64,000 nucleotides of DNA from Gnetum montanum (GCA_015680685.1 MNCI01034286.1:80223-144222); one strand, 5' to 3'; numbered from the stretch's first letter, positions 24,636 to 36,296 are shown. The notes: generated by a model not told the origin, from the sequence alone. Program-made: numbers and translations.

Positions 24636-24818
24636 TGTAACATCCCATTCCCAAATGTCATAGTAAACATCAAATATATGTTAAATTAGACATTATGTGT
24701 AAGAAGAACATATACCAAATATCATATATATATATAACATTTGGCATTATGCATAAAGGAAATAACAAGAAAAATGCAGAAAGAAAAAGAAAAGAATGCT
24801 TTATTGATATGAAATGCA
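24636..24818 (-). repeat. Partial 3' LTR of S2
   Basis: Matches the first ~185 bp (plus orientation) of the LTR at 26494-27055, sharing ATGTCAT, ACATTATG and AAGAATGCTTTATTGATATG, and then breaks off into unrelated, GC-richer sequence. The rest of the LTR has been deleted or replaced. Confidence 0.6.
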
Positions 24819-24972
24819 TTATTGTGTGGTACCAAACAAGGCCTACGTGCTCTATGCAAGGGTCCATGCAACCCATGTTAGGGCCTACATGGCCCCAAGC
24901 AGGGCTACATGGCCCATGGTGCTCTACAAGCTTGTGCATTAATGGCAAGGGTTTCCAGCACTAGAGGGGACA

Positions 24973-25344
24973 ATGATCTACAACATTGTCACTACCTATG
25001 GAGCGTTGAAGGGGGAAATGATCTATAGTGCTTGCAATGCATCAAAGGAGTCTGTGATCTATGGTGTCATCGATGCCCATGGCATGTCAAAGAAGGTTGT
25101 GATCTACGATGCTATCTGTACCCATGGAGCACTAGAGGGGATAGTGATTTGCAACATCATTCATGCCTATGAAGTGTTGGAGGGGGCAATGATTTGTGAT
25201 GCTATGGATGCTCATAGAGAGCCAAAGGGGGTAGTGATCTACAATGTCATCAGTGCTTGCAAAGCATCAGAGAGAGCAGTGATATGTGGCATCATTGATG
25301 CCCATAGAGCATTGAAGGGGACAATGATCTATGGTGCTATCAAA
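24973..25344 (+). repeat. 45-bp coding minisatellite, eight units and a partial one
   Basis: The plus frame from 24973 (126 codons, stop at 25351-25353) consists of 15-residue units of the type VIYGVIDAHGMSKKV: hydrophobic-I-Y/C, then three to four residues, D/N-A-H, and a Lys/Glu/Gly end. The second unit lacks 9 bp. All length changes are multiples of three and no stop occurs, although the units have diverged by about a third in sequence. It lies inside S2 in antisense to the element's direction. No function is recognisable. Confidence 0.7.
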
Positions 25345-25689
25345 CAACAATAGTACAAAAGGTAGCCAAAGACGCATGCAAGGTAGACGATGTGGCAAAG
25401 GGTGACATGGTGGAGGGTAGTCAAAGTAGAGCAATGGGTAGTTCAATAGGAGTGATGCGATGGCAAAGTAGCAGGTAGCAATGAAGGGTAGTGGAAGCGA
25501 GGGTTTTGGTAGCTACATGGCTAGCCGCAACACTTTGCTACCAGGCCTTACAACCCTACCGTGTAATGGTGCGATAGTCAAATGCCATTGCCAATAGGGC
25601 CAATCTCACCACTAGGGGATGCGACCATCCTAATGCTGCGCACGAGGTGATCATAGGCCCTAAAATTTTATTTTTGTTTTTTATTTTTA

Positions 25690-25790
25690 TTATTTTTATT
25701 TTTTATTAATTTTTTTTATTTTTCTTTTTAAGGGATGTTAGGGTCGAACCCATGACCTCTTGCTCCCCATCTCTCTTTTTTTAAAATGAT
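25690..25790 (-). mobile_element. 5'-truncated SINE-like fragment with perfect B box
   Basis: On the minus strand AGGTCATGGGTTCGACCCTA contains a perfect RNA polymerase III B box (GGTTCGACCC) followed by CATCCCTTAAAAAG and a long A/AT-rich tail. No A box is recognisable upstream, so this is a truncated tRNA-derived SINE or a chance remnant. It lies in the interior of S2. Confidence 0.4.
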
Positions 25791-26479
25791 AATTTAATAA
25801 TTTAATATTATTTTAATGCATGCATAACAAGAAAATTAAAATAGCGATATTTCTTAAACCATAAGTTTGACCAAGATAAAATTTATACGATTGGAATCAT
25901 CTCGATGAGTACTATGCATTAGACATAATCTTAGGATTCAAAAAATGAAGTTGAATTTTCAAGATTTTAAAAAATCCAAATTAGCTTATTCTACCAAAAC
26001 GACATTACCAAGTTGATATATGGAAGATATGATGACTTATAAATGACTCTAAGTTGCTTAGGATAATGAGTTTCAATAAGACAAGATCAATTTAGGTCAT
26101 TATTACTAACTTTTTAGGAGAAACTTAACAATGTCCTTAATCAATTAGTATTTATAGTATTAAGATGGGTAAGAGTTACCTAGACCAGTGTATCCCTATT
26201 TTATTAACATTTCTTGCAATTGATGAATCTTGATGAGGTGTAATCAATTCTTCATCGATCAATGATACCGATAAAAGAGTTTTTTTGGTTGGTGGGATCT
26301 ATGTCTTTTGTGAATGTTTGATCCATTGTTCATAAAATTAATGGAACAGTATCTCCTAGCTTACATCTAGTACATCTAGAGATGATCAATAACTTTCTAT
26401 GTGTTGTGACTTCATGGTTCATCATCAACTTCATGTTGTAGTCAAGCCATTGTTTTGAATGGCCCTTGGGTTATGGTTT

Positions 26480-26491
26480 GCTCTCATACCA
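26480..26491 (-). other. Primer binding site of S2 (tRNA-iMet)
   Basis: On the minus strand the LTR end is followed after two bases by TGGTATGAGAGC, which matches the initiator-tRNA-Met site TGGTATCAGAGC at 11 of 12 positions. This fixes the minus orientation of the element. Confidence 0.75.
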
Positions 26492-26493
26492 GT

Positions 26494-27055
26494 TGTGACA
26501 TCTTGCTCCTTGATGTCATGGAAAACATCAAATAGACATTATGCGTAAGAAGACAATATACCAAATGTCAAATATATGTAACATTTGACATTATGCATAA
26601 AGGAAATAACATGAAAAATGTAGAAAGAGAAAGAAAAGAATGCTTTATTGATATGAAATGGTGTATCTAGATCATGCTCTGAGAGTGTTCCTTGGGATTT
26701 TCTTCCTTTGGCATCTATCCCTTAGAGGCAATCCAGCACTACCACCATGGTTAGGCCTATCATTAACCAGAAGGGATGGCTATTTTACTTCTTGTCCCAC
26801 TTCACCTGATTGCCATGACTCACCTTTATCAACTTTGCCACTCCATGCTGGCATAACCTCTAAGCCTGCATATAAATGCCTTAGGTCAAACTACCAAAGG
26901 TTACCTCAAGAGACACATCTATTATTACAATGCACCCTTTCAAGTCTCAATTACATCATGCCCTTTCGAGTCTTGTTACAATAATGATAACACTTGTTAT
27001 GAAGAGGCACCATATTTGTTACGTAGTAGCATCATTTGGGAATGGGGATGTTACA
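26494..27055 (-). repeat. 5' LTR of S2
   Basis: 562 bp. The plus orientation begins TGTGACATC and ends GATGTTACA. It matches 3486-4060 throughout and is next to the primer site. Confidence 0.7.
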
Positions 27056-27594
27056 TATTTAGTATGTTTTACAAATTCAAAGTAGTGAATTATAAGATTA
27101 GCAATCAGTATTGTTACTATATTTTAACTTAATTTGCAATAAGCAATTCTCAATCATCAAGCTTCTCTTATTACATCAACATCATATAAGAACATAACAC
27201 ATCAAGAGAATTATGATAACATCATAAGATATATTATGGCTTAACCCTTAAATAGACTTGGGTTATATTTAATTTTATGATCAAAGTTTAGATACACTAT
27301 ATTAAGATGAGTATCATAGTGTTAACCTTAACATGTTATATATACTTAGAATAGTATCAAATATAACTCAAGAGATGATTCTAAGTGACTGGTCTATCTT
27401 ATATATTGTACATGATGTTTAGACATGAATGTTCAAGTGTATAGTTATAGGAAAACTACCATGATAATTTGAAGAATGGCATAATGATTAGTTAAATATT
27501 ATTTAATGAATGATTAATATAAACTAATTATTATACATAGACAATAGACATCACCTTCCACTTCCTAGGGTTAATGCTCAAATCACATGATAAA
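27056..27594. other. Continuation of R repeat, no gene seen
   Basis: The first ~35 bp complete the R-repeat match to 7750-7785. The remainder is AT-rich with no frame or motif I can assign. Confidence 0.45.
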
Positions 27595-28153
27595 ACTAAT
27601 AAATATATAAGAAATAGAATTGATGAAAGATTGTCAAAATAGAGATAGACAACTGGTGTTCTATGTGATAAAAAATTACTAATAAAACTCAATAAGAATT
27701 TTTACTTCATAGCAATTAGAAATACTATAATATATGGTGCTAAATGTTAGGTAGTAAAAAAGAAGCATGAATAATAGTTTAGTGTGATAAAATATGAAAT
27801 GCTTAGATGAATGATGAATGTCACTAGAATAGATAAATTATATAATGTATACATTAGAGGAATATTTGAAGTGGCTTCTATTTTAGAGAAGTCACAATAA
27901 TGATAGTATAGATGGTTTGGGCATTGGCAAAGAAGATCAAACAATGCTCTAATAAAAAAAAGGTTGTTGCATCATTACTCTAGAAAGCCACTAAAAAAAA
28001 GATAAAAAAATACATACAAAAAATTATTAAAGATGATTTTAAGAAACTACAAAGAAATAAATATCCTACTTTTCATAGAGATGAATGACAAAAAATAACT
28101 CATGTATCAAACCCCATTCTATTAAAACAAGACTATGATGATGATGGTGATGG
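27595..28153 (+). mobile_element. 5'-truncated RTE-type LINE: C-terminus of the reverse transcriptase and 3' tail
   Basis: In one plus frame the sequence reads TTGVLCDKK, then FYFIAIRNTIIYGAKC-stop-VVKKKHE, YEMLR, RIDKLYNVYIRG, FEVASILEK and YRWFGHWQRRSNNALI. This is the ending of plant RTE-clade LINE polyproteins, which have VLCDK, AIRPxxLYGxECW, EMRMLRWM, RIRNExIR, GVAPI and LRWFGHVQRRP in the same order. Six or more stops are present, mostly one transition from Trp or Arg codons. It ends in a GATGATGATGGTGATGG run, the kind of short repeat tail seen in RTE elements. Only the last ~180 codons remain. Confidence 0.78.
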
Positions 28154-29672
28154 GATAGTAAACATAACTATGATGACATAGACATAAATGCATGGTATTA
28201 CTCTATATATATCTTATTTTAAATGTTAAGCTTTATAGAACATAGCAAATTCTTAATACCATCCCTCAAGCTTAACATAAAAAAATTAAATGTGCTTTAC
28301 TATATGATGAGCCATTACATGATCTAAATGGGTGATTAATAAATAAATAGAATCACTTCAAATTTCTTTTTAATATAATAAAATTAAGAATTTAATTCAT
28401 TGTCAATAATTATGGAGTAACTAGCTTTATCAAAATTCCTTTTTAAAATCATTTCAAGCAAGCACTATTTAACTTAAAGAAATAATACCATTCTTAGTTA
28501 TTAAAGCAAATAGTAAGAATAATGATGGTAAGCAATTTTCTTTCTTAGAACCATAAATTTTATAAATTATTTTGGCCTTAAATTTGTTTTGGAATGATAA
28601 AAAGAAGGACTAGAAATAATAGGGATGTTATCTCTCCCAAAATATATTATAACATAAATGTTAATTTTAAACCATTCGTTAGGAAAATAAGATTTTCATG
28701 GATAACAAATATAAATTAAACTTTACTATCAACCATGAAGGTATCCATACAATAAAACACAAAGTAATAAATTTTTTCAAAGAAGTATCATTACTTATCA
28801 AATTATTCTATATTTGCATTTGTGATATTGTCAAACATGCTAGCTGATGACTCTCCTCTAGACTTGAGAGTTTTATCATTTATTGCAAATTTGCATGCTA
28901 GTACTTCACTTAATGATGGAGACTAGAAGTAGGAATTGATTCTTTCTTATCAATGTAGGACTTCTTAAGAAATTTTTAATAAATTTTACCATATATATAG
29001 CCTATATTAACATTGGAATCGTTGTAAGAATAACCTATATGTCATGTCCTGACTTAACCAATAAACTTAACACTTCCTTGTAGTGATCAATAAATTTCTC
29101 AATAGCAACTTAACCTTATAATTTCTTCATAGTGGTATTAACTCTTTTCTTTTCATCATTGAAGGCTACTTTCATATCAGAATTCTACATCATTAGTTCA
29201 ACTATCTCCTTTTGTGGCCCTTTCCAAATCCTATAGAAAGGCAAAGTTTCAAGATCATGAACTTGAACTTTATTAGCTAGTTCAAAATCAAAGTTAAATT
29301 CTATAATGATTATAGCTTTTCTAAGACCTTCTAGCTCATGTGCTTGATCACAAGCAACCTCTGAAGCCTCAACCACCTACATTCTATATTTTTTAAATAC
29401 TCTATCATATTTTTTATTATCTTCATATGCTTATTTAAAGTTTCATTCTATGATAGAGTATCATTGAAAATATTTTATCTTTGTTCAACATTGTTTCAAA
29501 GGCTTTGACTTTGAAGTATTAACCTATTGCAGTGTAATTCAAAATCATCAATTTATAGAAAAGATCATTACTTATTATGATATGACATAACTTCTAGTCA
29601 ACTAATCTCTTTTGTAATCATGACATTGATCATTGTTAGATAGTTATCCTCATCAAATCTTTCAATATCCTA
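28154..29672. repeat. R-family repeat, copy 2 (cut off by element D)
   Basis: Aligns directly with 21290-22830, for example the shared blocks ATGTTAAGCTT, ATTATAACATAA, TCATTACTTA and TTCAATATCCT. The match stops at about 29672, where sequence of element D begins. Minus-strand frames such as 29185-29376 are remnants only. Confidence 0.55.
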
Positions 29673-30295
29673 ATGTGCTAATGTAAAGTCACTAGAAGTG
29701 GATGGTCTAGATTCTAACTAAGGATGGAAGCTATCAAGTTATACTAATCACATCCTCCACAAGGGATTTCATGTGACCATCATGTGGGACTTCATTTCAT
29801 ACTCTCTCTCTCTCATCCACCAATTCTTCCCATTTACCACTTCATTGCCTCTTATCATGTTGTATTGATGGGTTCATTTTGGGATGGTCTTAATTCTTTT
29901 ATGGTTTCTTTGTTGATTTAGTTTTTAACAATCAACAACCATAAATCATCCTTGTGGCCCACAAAATCCTTGGTTTGAGGGCATGCAAGGGCATGAAGGG
30001 CATGAGCCTGCTATGGGGAGGATCCACTTGCATACTCTTTGGTTGGGATGGCTAAGTTCCCTATCCCTTAGGCATTTTTCTTTCAAAACTATTATTTTTC
30101 ACCTTGGTGCATATAGTTTTTGCACTCCTTGACAATTAGAATCCTATCAAATCTCCTTTTGAAATGTATTCCTAGCCATCTTCATGCATTTTTCCTTCTT
30201 CTATGCTTTTTTGGTTTTCTTTGGACCTTAATTTTATGGCAAAACTCTTTTTCCTTACTTATTTTTTCAATTGTGAAAACTTTTATTTTTGGTTG

Positions 30296-30339
30296 TGTTG
30301 ACACATCCCTATCAATGCAGTAGAAAATTAGTATAAATA
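30296..30339 (+). promoter_or_regulatory. U3-like promoter copy ahead of ORF3 in element D
   Basis: GTGTTGACACATCCCTATCAATGCAG-type sequence with TATAAATA at 30332-30339 stands about 440 bp before the ORF3 start. D's LTR U3 has GTGTTGATGCAGTG followed by TATATAAG. The position matches the motif at 16712-16768 in element A. Promoter activity is inferred. Confidence 0.42.
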
Positions 30340-30776
30340 CATAAAGAGAGTTAGCCAAATTTTCATGTTTGCCTCATAATGCTAGGGGAGTTTTGCAATT
30401 TTTAGAGCCCAGAGCCTTCCCAAGCCCATAACTTCCTAACTGCTAGTCCGAATTATCTAGTTCTTTGACCCTTCAACTACCAGAACTAAGCTTTATGTCA
30501 TGGGGACCACAAAGCTATGGTTTATGACAAAAAAATTTTAGAAGTTTTCTACCTCCCAAATGGTTTAACTAATAAAATAATATTAAAGATCACCAATCCA
30601 CATAAGTTAAACCTCACCAACAAACTCGAGTAGCCATTGTAATAAAATAATATTAAAATAATCAATCTGCCATGATCACAAATTAGCCTAAGTGTAACTA
30701 GCCAAATGGGGAAAGGTATCCAAGTATTATAAGTTATGCATAAAATGTTAATCCTTGGCTATGTGTGTGATTGCAA

Positions 30777-33640
30777 ATGGCACTGAAGAGATTATATGAA
30801 GAAGGACCATCATAATCATGGAAGAGGTAGCCAAGAGGAAAAAGGAACCAATAGCTATAGCAACAATCCCAATAAGACGAGGCAAAGACCCATGCCATGG
30901 GACCTCTTTGGGAGGAGCTCGAAGTGGAATTTGTTCATCAAATTTCCACTATAGAAACAAGACAGTCTAGGAAAAATGAGGTGCCAAGGCCTAGATCAAA
31001 TCTAGAGGTCACCTTGATCAAGGCCTACCTAAAGCAAATTTCTTCTATGGAATTCCAAAGTGTCGTTTTTTAGGAACTCAACTTTGGACCCTTCTTGAAC
31101 TTGGCACTAGAGGAGGTTAAGAAATAAGTGCAAGGATCTCCCATGTGGTCCATCCTCACTTCTAGTGGGGAGTGGTACATGGAAGAGACTTATCTCTTCT
31201 AAAATAAATGATAGGCAAACATGACCATGAAAATCAAGAACATTAATGTGTCATATTCGATTAAGACCATTACAGAGGCCCTCAGATTGTGTGACAATGG
31301 AGCAACCTTAGCAAAGATTCCTACATAAGTGGACCCTAACATCAAAAAGAAATGGGTCCAATGATGCTATGAAGTGGACCGTAAGGAATACAAAGCACAC
31401 ACAAAGGTAGAGATGGCCTACTTCAAGATTGCAGCCTATAACCTAAACCCAACAATGAGGCCAAGTAAGGTCACTACCTTCTCTACCTATGTATGTGTCA
31501 CTCTAAGCAAAAAATTCCCTATCAACCTATCCTAGCTCATCTTCCTATAAATTGAAAAATGATTCAAAGAGAATGAGAAAGGAAGGAAAATACTCCCCTT
31601 TCCATGCCTAATTAGAAAACTCTACAAAAGAGGAGAAATAGCTCATTGTGTAAACAACACACTTCATCATGTTCTCGTCACATCTTGAAGGAGATGATGA
31701 AAGGCAAGGCACCTACCAAGCTACTTGAAGAGGAGTAGCCACCTCCACCACCTACTAGAGAGACAACACAAGAGGTTCATGCAACAATGGAGTGCATGAG
31801 AAAGCTATGTGAGCAACTCCTACAGCAATAGTAGGCAAAACCAAGTGGTGGAGAGCCATCAGTCTACTATTAAGCATTAAGCCACATCAATGAGGTAACT
31901 TGAATAATTAGCTAGCTAGAAGATACTAAGTTGTTATTTTCAACATAACAAATGTAGGTTCCCATGATATCTAATTCAAGCACCTGAGAAGTGATGGTGT
32001 TCATCCCTAAATAACAATAATTCCCAGAGATCTCTACAAATGCTGCTACTCTCTTAGTGCATCTAGAGGAGGGCAAGGGGGCCAACTACCCTAGTGATTA
32101 AACACCATGAACAAGAAATAGAGATGAAGATAATGGTTGATCAAGTAGTAGAGGCTATAAATGCTCTTACAGCAACCGTGCCAGACATTGTTGCACTTAG
32201 AGATGTGTAGACATCTCTAGGAGTAGTGAGCGAGAGGCTAAGTATAGCCCAACACAAGGAAGTTTTGGACTAACTGGTGGGAATCAAGCAACCACTAACA
32301 AAGATTTTTGATCTCCCAAAAGGAATCACAGCTACTCATTTAGAGCTATTGGAGACCAAGGGTAATCTCATCATTGCAAATGTTTAACTTAAGGTAACCA
32401 CTACTGAAAATTAATGATTGGCTGTTGAGGTTGTGGAATTGAGAGCATGCTTGGCCGATCCTACCATTCTTAGTTAATTTGTTACATGGAATGAATCTTT
32501 CTTGCAACTTTAGAACTAACTAAAAAAGGCTAAGAATGCCAAGAAGATGAAGATCTTCAATGCATCCTTATTAAAAGCTGTTATTAGCCACACTAATAAA
32601 GACTTGATGCAAGTCTATAAGGAGAACCTAACTTTGACCAAAGATATTTTCACCACCTATGTAATGTCGAGGAGCAAAAGGACCAAATGGTCAAATTTGT
32701 GAGATAGTAGTAGGAGTAGGTCACCAAGGTGAACATGGAGTTGAGGAGGTTGGCAGCAAAGAATCACAATCTCTCAATGAAGGAAGTCCATGCACTTCGC
32801 TAGAAAATAACCATTGAGGTAGTTTCCTAGAAGAATGAGGCCCTAAAATTTGAATGAGTTAAAAATGATTACAAGGATCACATTGGGCTCCTCAAGGAGT
32901 TAAACAAGAAAGAGATTTAGTTGTCCAAGACAAAGATGAACAAGGTGCTTCAACAATGCTAGAAGAGAGGTTATGTATGGAAACTAGTATTTTACAGATT
33001 AGATACCTACAATAGAGCAAAGATCCATCTGAAAGAGTTGTAGATTGAAGAGATGATAGAATACATAGAGCTTACCAACCTCCATTACACAAACTTAGTG
33101 ATGCTAACCACTAGAAGGCCAAGGTTAGAGTTGGAGAAATAGGTGACCAGCTCATACCTCCCCTATGAGGCCAAGTTCAAGTATCACAAGGACACCAAGT
33201 AGAAGTTAGAAATAGCTAATGTAGAGCTTAAAGCTCTCTAGAGCTGATTTATTGACTAGTGATTGGTTGCTAAGAACCTAGCTAAAAGGATGAATGAAAA
33301 CCATGAACTAGAGAACCCTATCAAGACATTCGATGTGAAACATAAACAATTTGCATAATGGTTTATCAATGTTAAGGAGTTATTCCCTATAATGCCTTAT
33401 CTATGGAATGTCCCCATACTAGTCCACATTAGTGAAGTTGTGTGGACTATGTATGACCCATAGAGTAAGGAGGAGAAGATGAAGGCATTGCTAGATACCT
33501 TTCACCTTCCACCAAAAGTAACAACTATAGCAAGATAACTACAACCATTACCTCAAGCTCAACCGCCACCACCACAAGAGCCAAAGGCTAGAGAAGGTCT
33601 TTCAACACCCTAGGAGCCTCCACATCCTAGCACTATTTGA
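30777..33640 (+). pseudogene. ORF3 of element D, decayed
   Basis: Starts ATGGCACTGAAGAG at 30777 like its partner in A and ends with P-S-T-I-stop (33638-33640). Shared N-terminal landmarks are LEVTLIKAYL, ELNFGPFL, SSGEWYMEETYLF, YNLNPTMRPSKVTTFSTY and LPFPCLIRKLYKRGE. The second half is Lys/Glu/Leu-rich like the coiled-coil part of A, and the C-terminus is proline-rich (33540-33630). Stops and frameshifts differ from those in A, so the two copies decayed independently from an intact ancestor of about 950 codons. Confidence 0.65.
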
Positions 33641-33861
33641 TCTCCTCTTCTACTTCAGCTACCAAAGGATTCTAGCTGTCCATTTTTGTAAGGGTGTTCA
33701 ATTTTATTATCCTGAACATCCATTTTTGTAATTATTGTAATTTTTCACAATTCAAAACTTAGATTTAGTTAGTAGAGTCAGTCAATTTGTGATTTCATAC
33801 CTTTCCAATTTTATAAGAAGCTTGATCCTACTTTGTTCACTCAAGAATGAGTTTTCATTTA

Positions 33862-33873
33862 GTCATGGGGGTA
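33862..33873 (+). other. Polypurine tract of element D
   Basis: GTCATGGGGGTA directly before the LTR start, identical to the tract of element A. Confidence 0.72.
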
Positions 33874-34808
33874 TGATAAATCACTCAATGGGCTACATCA
33901 ACAGGCATGCATCGATGCAGCCTTGTTGATGCAACCTGATTGACCTGTCAACACATGGTTAGATGTGTCGATGCAGCCTTGTCGATGTAACCCCATCAAT
34001 GCATCCCAATCAACACATAGTTAGATGTGTTGATGCAGTGTCTATCTTTTCCTATATAAGTGCATGTACCCATTGTATTTATGGCACATTAAGTCAATAG
34101 CATAGCGAAGCTATTATAGTTTTCTTAGCCTATAGTTATAATATTTTCTAAGTGCCTATAGTAGGATCTCAAGGACTGTATGGTTCTTTATTTGAGCATC
34201 TTGTATCTAAACAAATTGATGTGATCGACAATAAAGATGAGATTCTTGCCATTTCTTGCAGCACTTGGAATAGATTAATGTTTCCATTTTTGAATTTATT
34301 TACTTATGCATTTTTACATAAATATATTTTATTAATTAATATGGTTAATAATAAATTCATAAGTATGACCACTTCGAACATACCACTTAACACTTGCTAA
34401 TCCTAGTAGTGGCTATTTGGTATGCTAGTAATAGGCACTTGGTAATCCAATAGTGTTAAAGTAAGTTTAGGATGCAAATGGAAAGTGGGCTCGGATGCTA
34501 ATGTTAGGATAGTTGGATTAGGACACTAGATAGTTAAATTATTAATCATTAATTAAATTTCTCTTTATTATATGCTTAGAATAAATCAAATAAAATATAA
34601 AACCAATAAAAATCATGTGTCATGGTTTACACTTAACCATACACTTGCACTTACACAAGCGAAGCCAAGAAGACAATGATCATGTCTCTAAGTCACTACC
34701 TTTGCCTATTGTACATTTAGAAGCTAAAGTCCACAAAATTCAACCAGATCACTAGTGTAGCTCTTGTGATTCATATTGTTGGGCATAGGGACTACTCGCT
34801 ACTCATCA
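33874..34808 (+). repeat. 3' LTR of element D
   Basis: 935 bp, from TGATAAATC to CTACTCATCA. Its U3 (33890-34050) has repeated ATCGATGCAGCC, TTGATGCAACC and CATCAATGCA units and two copies of ACATRGTTAGATGTGT, an enlarged variant of the A-type U3. TATATAAG is at 34053-34060. The body is the family LTR. Confidence 0.82.
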
Positions 34809-35864
34809 CTCTTTATGGATACTTGTATGTGAAAAGCTCTTACTACCACCAACCTATGTAAAAACCCTTATACTTCTAAAAATCACATGCAACCACCTCC
34901 AAGTAGATGAACATACATATTATGTATTCAAGTTAATCTCTTACAATTGAAAAAAATTCTTTTATATCCTATCATATTGGAATTATGTGATTTGGTATAT
35001 TTGATTTTCCTTCTAATATGCCTTCCACATTTGCATGAAAATATGTTTCTCTCTTCATTTTTGCATGTTTGCTTGAAAAAAACATCAAACTATAAGTGGT
35101 GAAAAAATGATTATATCTCATCATCCACTAAGATTTATCTAATGAAATGTATATCTATAGAATTCACAAAATTTCCCTATAATTTAAAAAGAAAAGAAAT
35201 AATGTAAAAACACTCTCAAAAACTAGTGTTTTCTCACATTTTTTCTTATTTATTTAAAAGTCTAACAATTGTGGTTATGAATCTTCATGCAACTATATTT
35301 CCTAGATTAGTAAGAATCTAATTCTATAATTTTACTTAAATATTTTTGCAATTATCATGTTTAAATAAAATAAAAAATTATAAAAAATGGTTAGAAATGA
35401 AGGAATTATAGCTAATTCTTTAACTATCACTCATTCTGTTAGGGTTTCAAATAGAAGAAAATCTTGTAAATCAAAAAAAATGTATTTTTAAATATTTATG
35501 ACATATTTCCATGAAATTTGGACTACATCAGGTCATATATATAAGCTCCAAAAAAACTAGAATCATTCAAAAATGTTTAAAAATCATGAAGATGTGAGGA
35601 ATATGATTCATACCACTCATTCTACAATACAAAAATTAAAGTAAATGGAAAAAGATGGTAAATGTAGAATTCTTATAGTGTAAGAGTAGTATGGGATGCA
35701 ATTACATTATGGAAAAATTCTAGGATGTTATGGCTATGTAGCATGAAGTATAATATGGGTTATATTTTATATTAAAAATATAATTAAGATTAGAAAAAGA
35801 TCAAACAATTAAAATCACTAAAGAATCTTAAAAACTAATGCTTAGATGTTAATAATGAAAAAAT
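34809..35864. other. AT-rich stretch, nothing recognised
   Basis: No frame of note, no tRNA-like or terminal repeat signal. Several loosely similar blocks (AATTATAGCTAATTC, ATTTTTAAATATTTATG) suggest old repeat DNA. Confidence 0.4.
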
Positions 35865-36296
35865 TGATGAGCAACGAGGTACCCCTACGCTCAACCATAC
35901 GGATATGTGTTTCATGTATGATCCGATCAAATTCCAAGGACTAAGTGCGTATGCACCCTTGTGGAACAAGGATGGGTTGGTTGATCATTGTCTTCCCAAG
36001 CTTACCTGTATGTCATGATTGTATGGTTAAGTAAGCTTGAGGCAAATAATTTTTCTAACTTTTATGTTTTTTATGTCCTACTGCTAATAAGGGAGGAGAG
36101 AGAGATGACTAAGTGACTAATTTAACTTAACTATTGATTAACTAGGCTTTAATTAATCCTAAAAATAGTGTCTATTCTCACTTGTCGTACACATCTTGAA
36201 CCAGTGCATCACTACTGGGATTACCAAATGCTAATTGTTACTAGGTTACCAAGTATTACATGCATGCTCGAAGTGATCGTACTGCGTGTATTTACT

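Larger units (their letters stand above)
24636..27055 (-). mobile_element. Small LTR element S2 inserted in the R repeat
   Basis: Plus-strand ends are TGTAACATCCCATTCCCAAA and TTTGGGAATGGGGATGTTACA-like, a terminal inverted repeat typical of LTR ends. The flanking bases are GATTT (24631-24635) and TATTT (27056-27060), a 4-of-5 target duplication. Position 7678-7785 shows the related site without the insertion. On the minus strand the order is 5' LTR (27055-26494), initiator-Met primer site, interior with an A-rich SINE-like patch, minisatellite ORF, then only the last ~185 bp of a 3' LTR. No gag or pol is recognisable, so it is non-autonomous or hollowed out. Confidence 0.75.
29673..34808 (+). 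mobile_element. Element D: 3' half of an ORF3-type Athila-like element
   Basis: From about 29680 the sequence follows element A from about 16100 onward: spacer, U3-like promoter, ORF3, polypurine tract, LTR. The 5' LTR, gag and pol are absent. The left junction is directly with the R repeat. The bases after the LTR (CTCTT, 34809-34813) have no partner at the left, so the left part was lost by deletion or rearrangement. Confidence 0.8.

Noticed and set aside
24670-24964. Two overlapping ORFs on opposite strands (92 and 89 codons)
   Set aside because: They cover the end of an LTR fragment and foreign sequence, and neither shows codon structure or family motifs.
24973-25344. CRISPR-like array
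   Set aside because: Units are contiguous, without spacers, have diverged along their length and form an open frame; it is a minisatellite.
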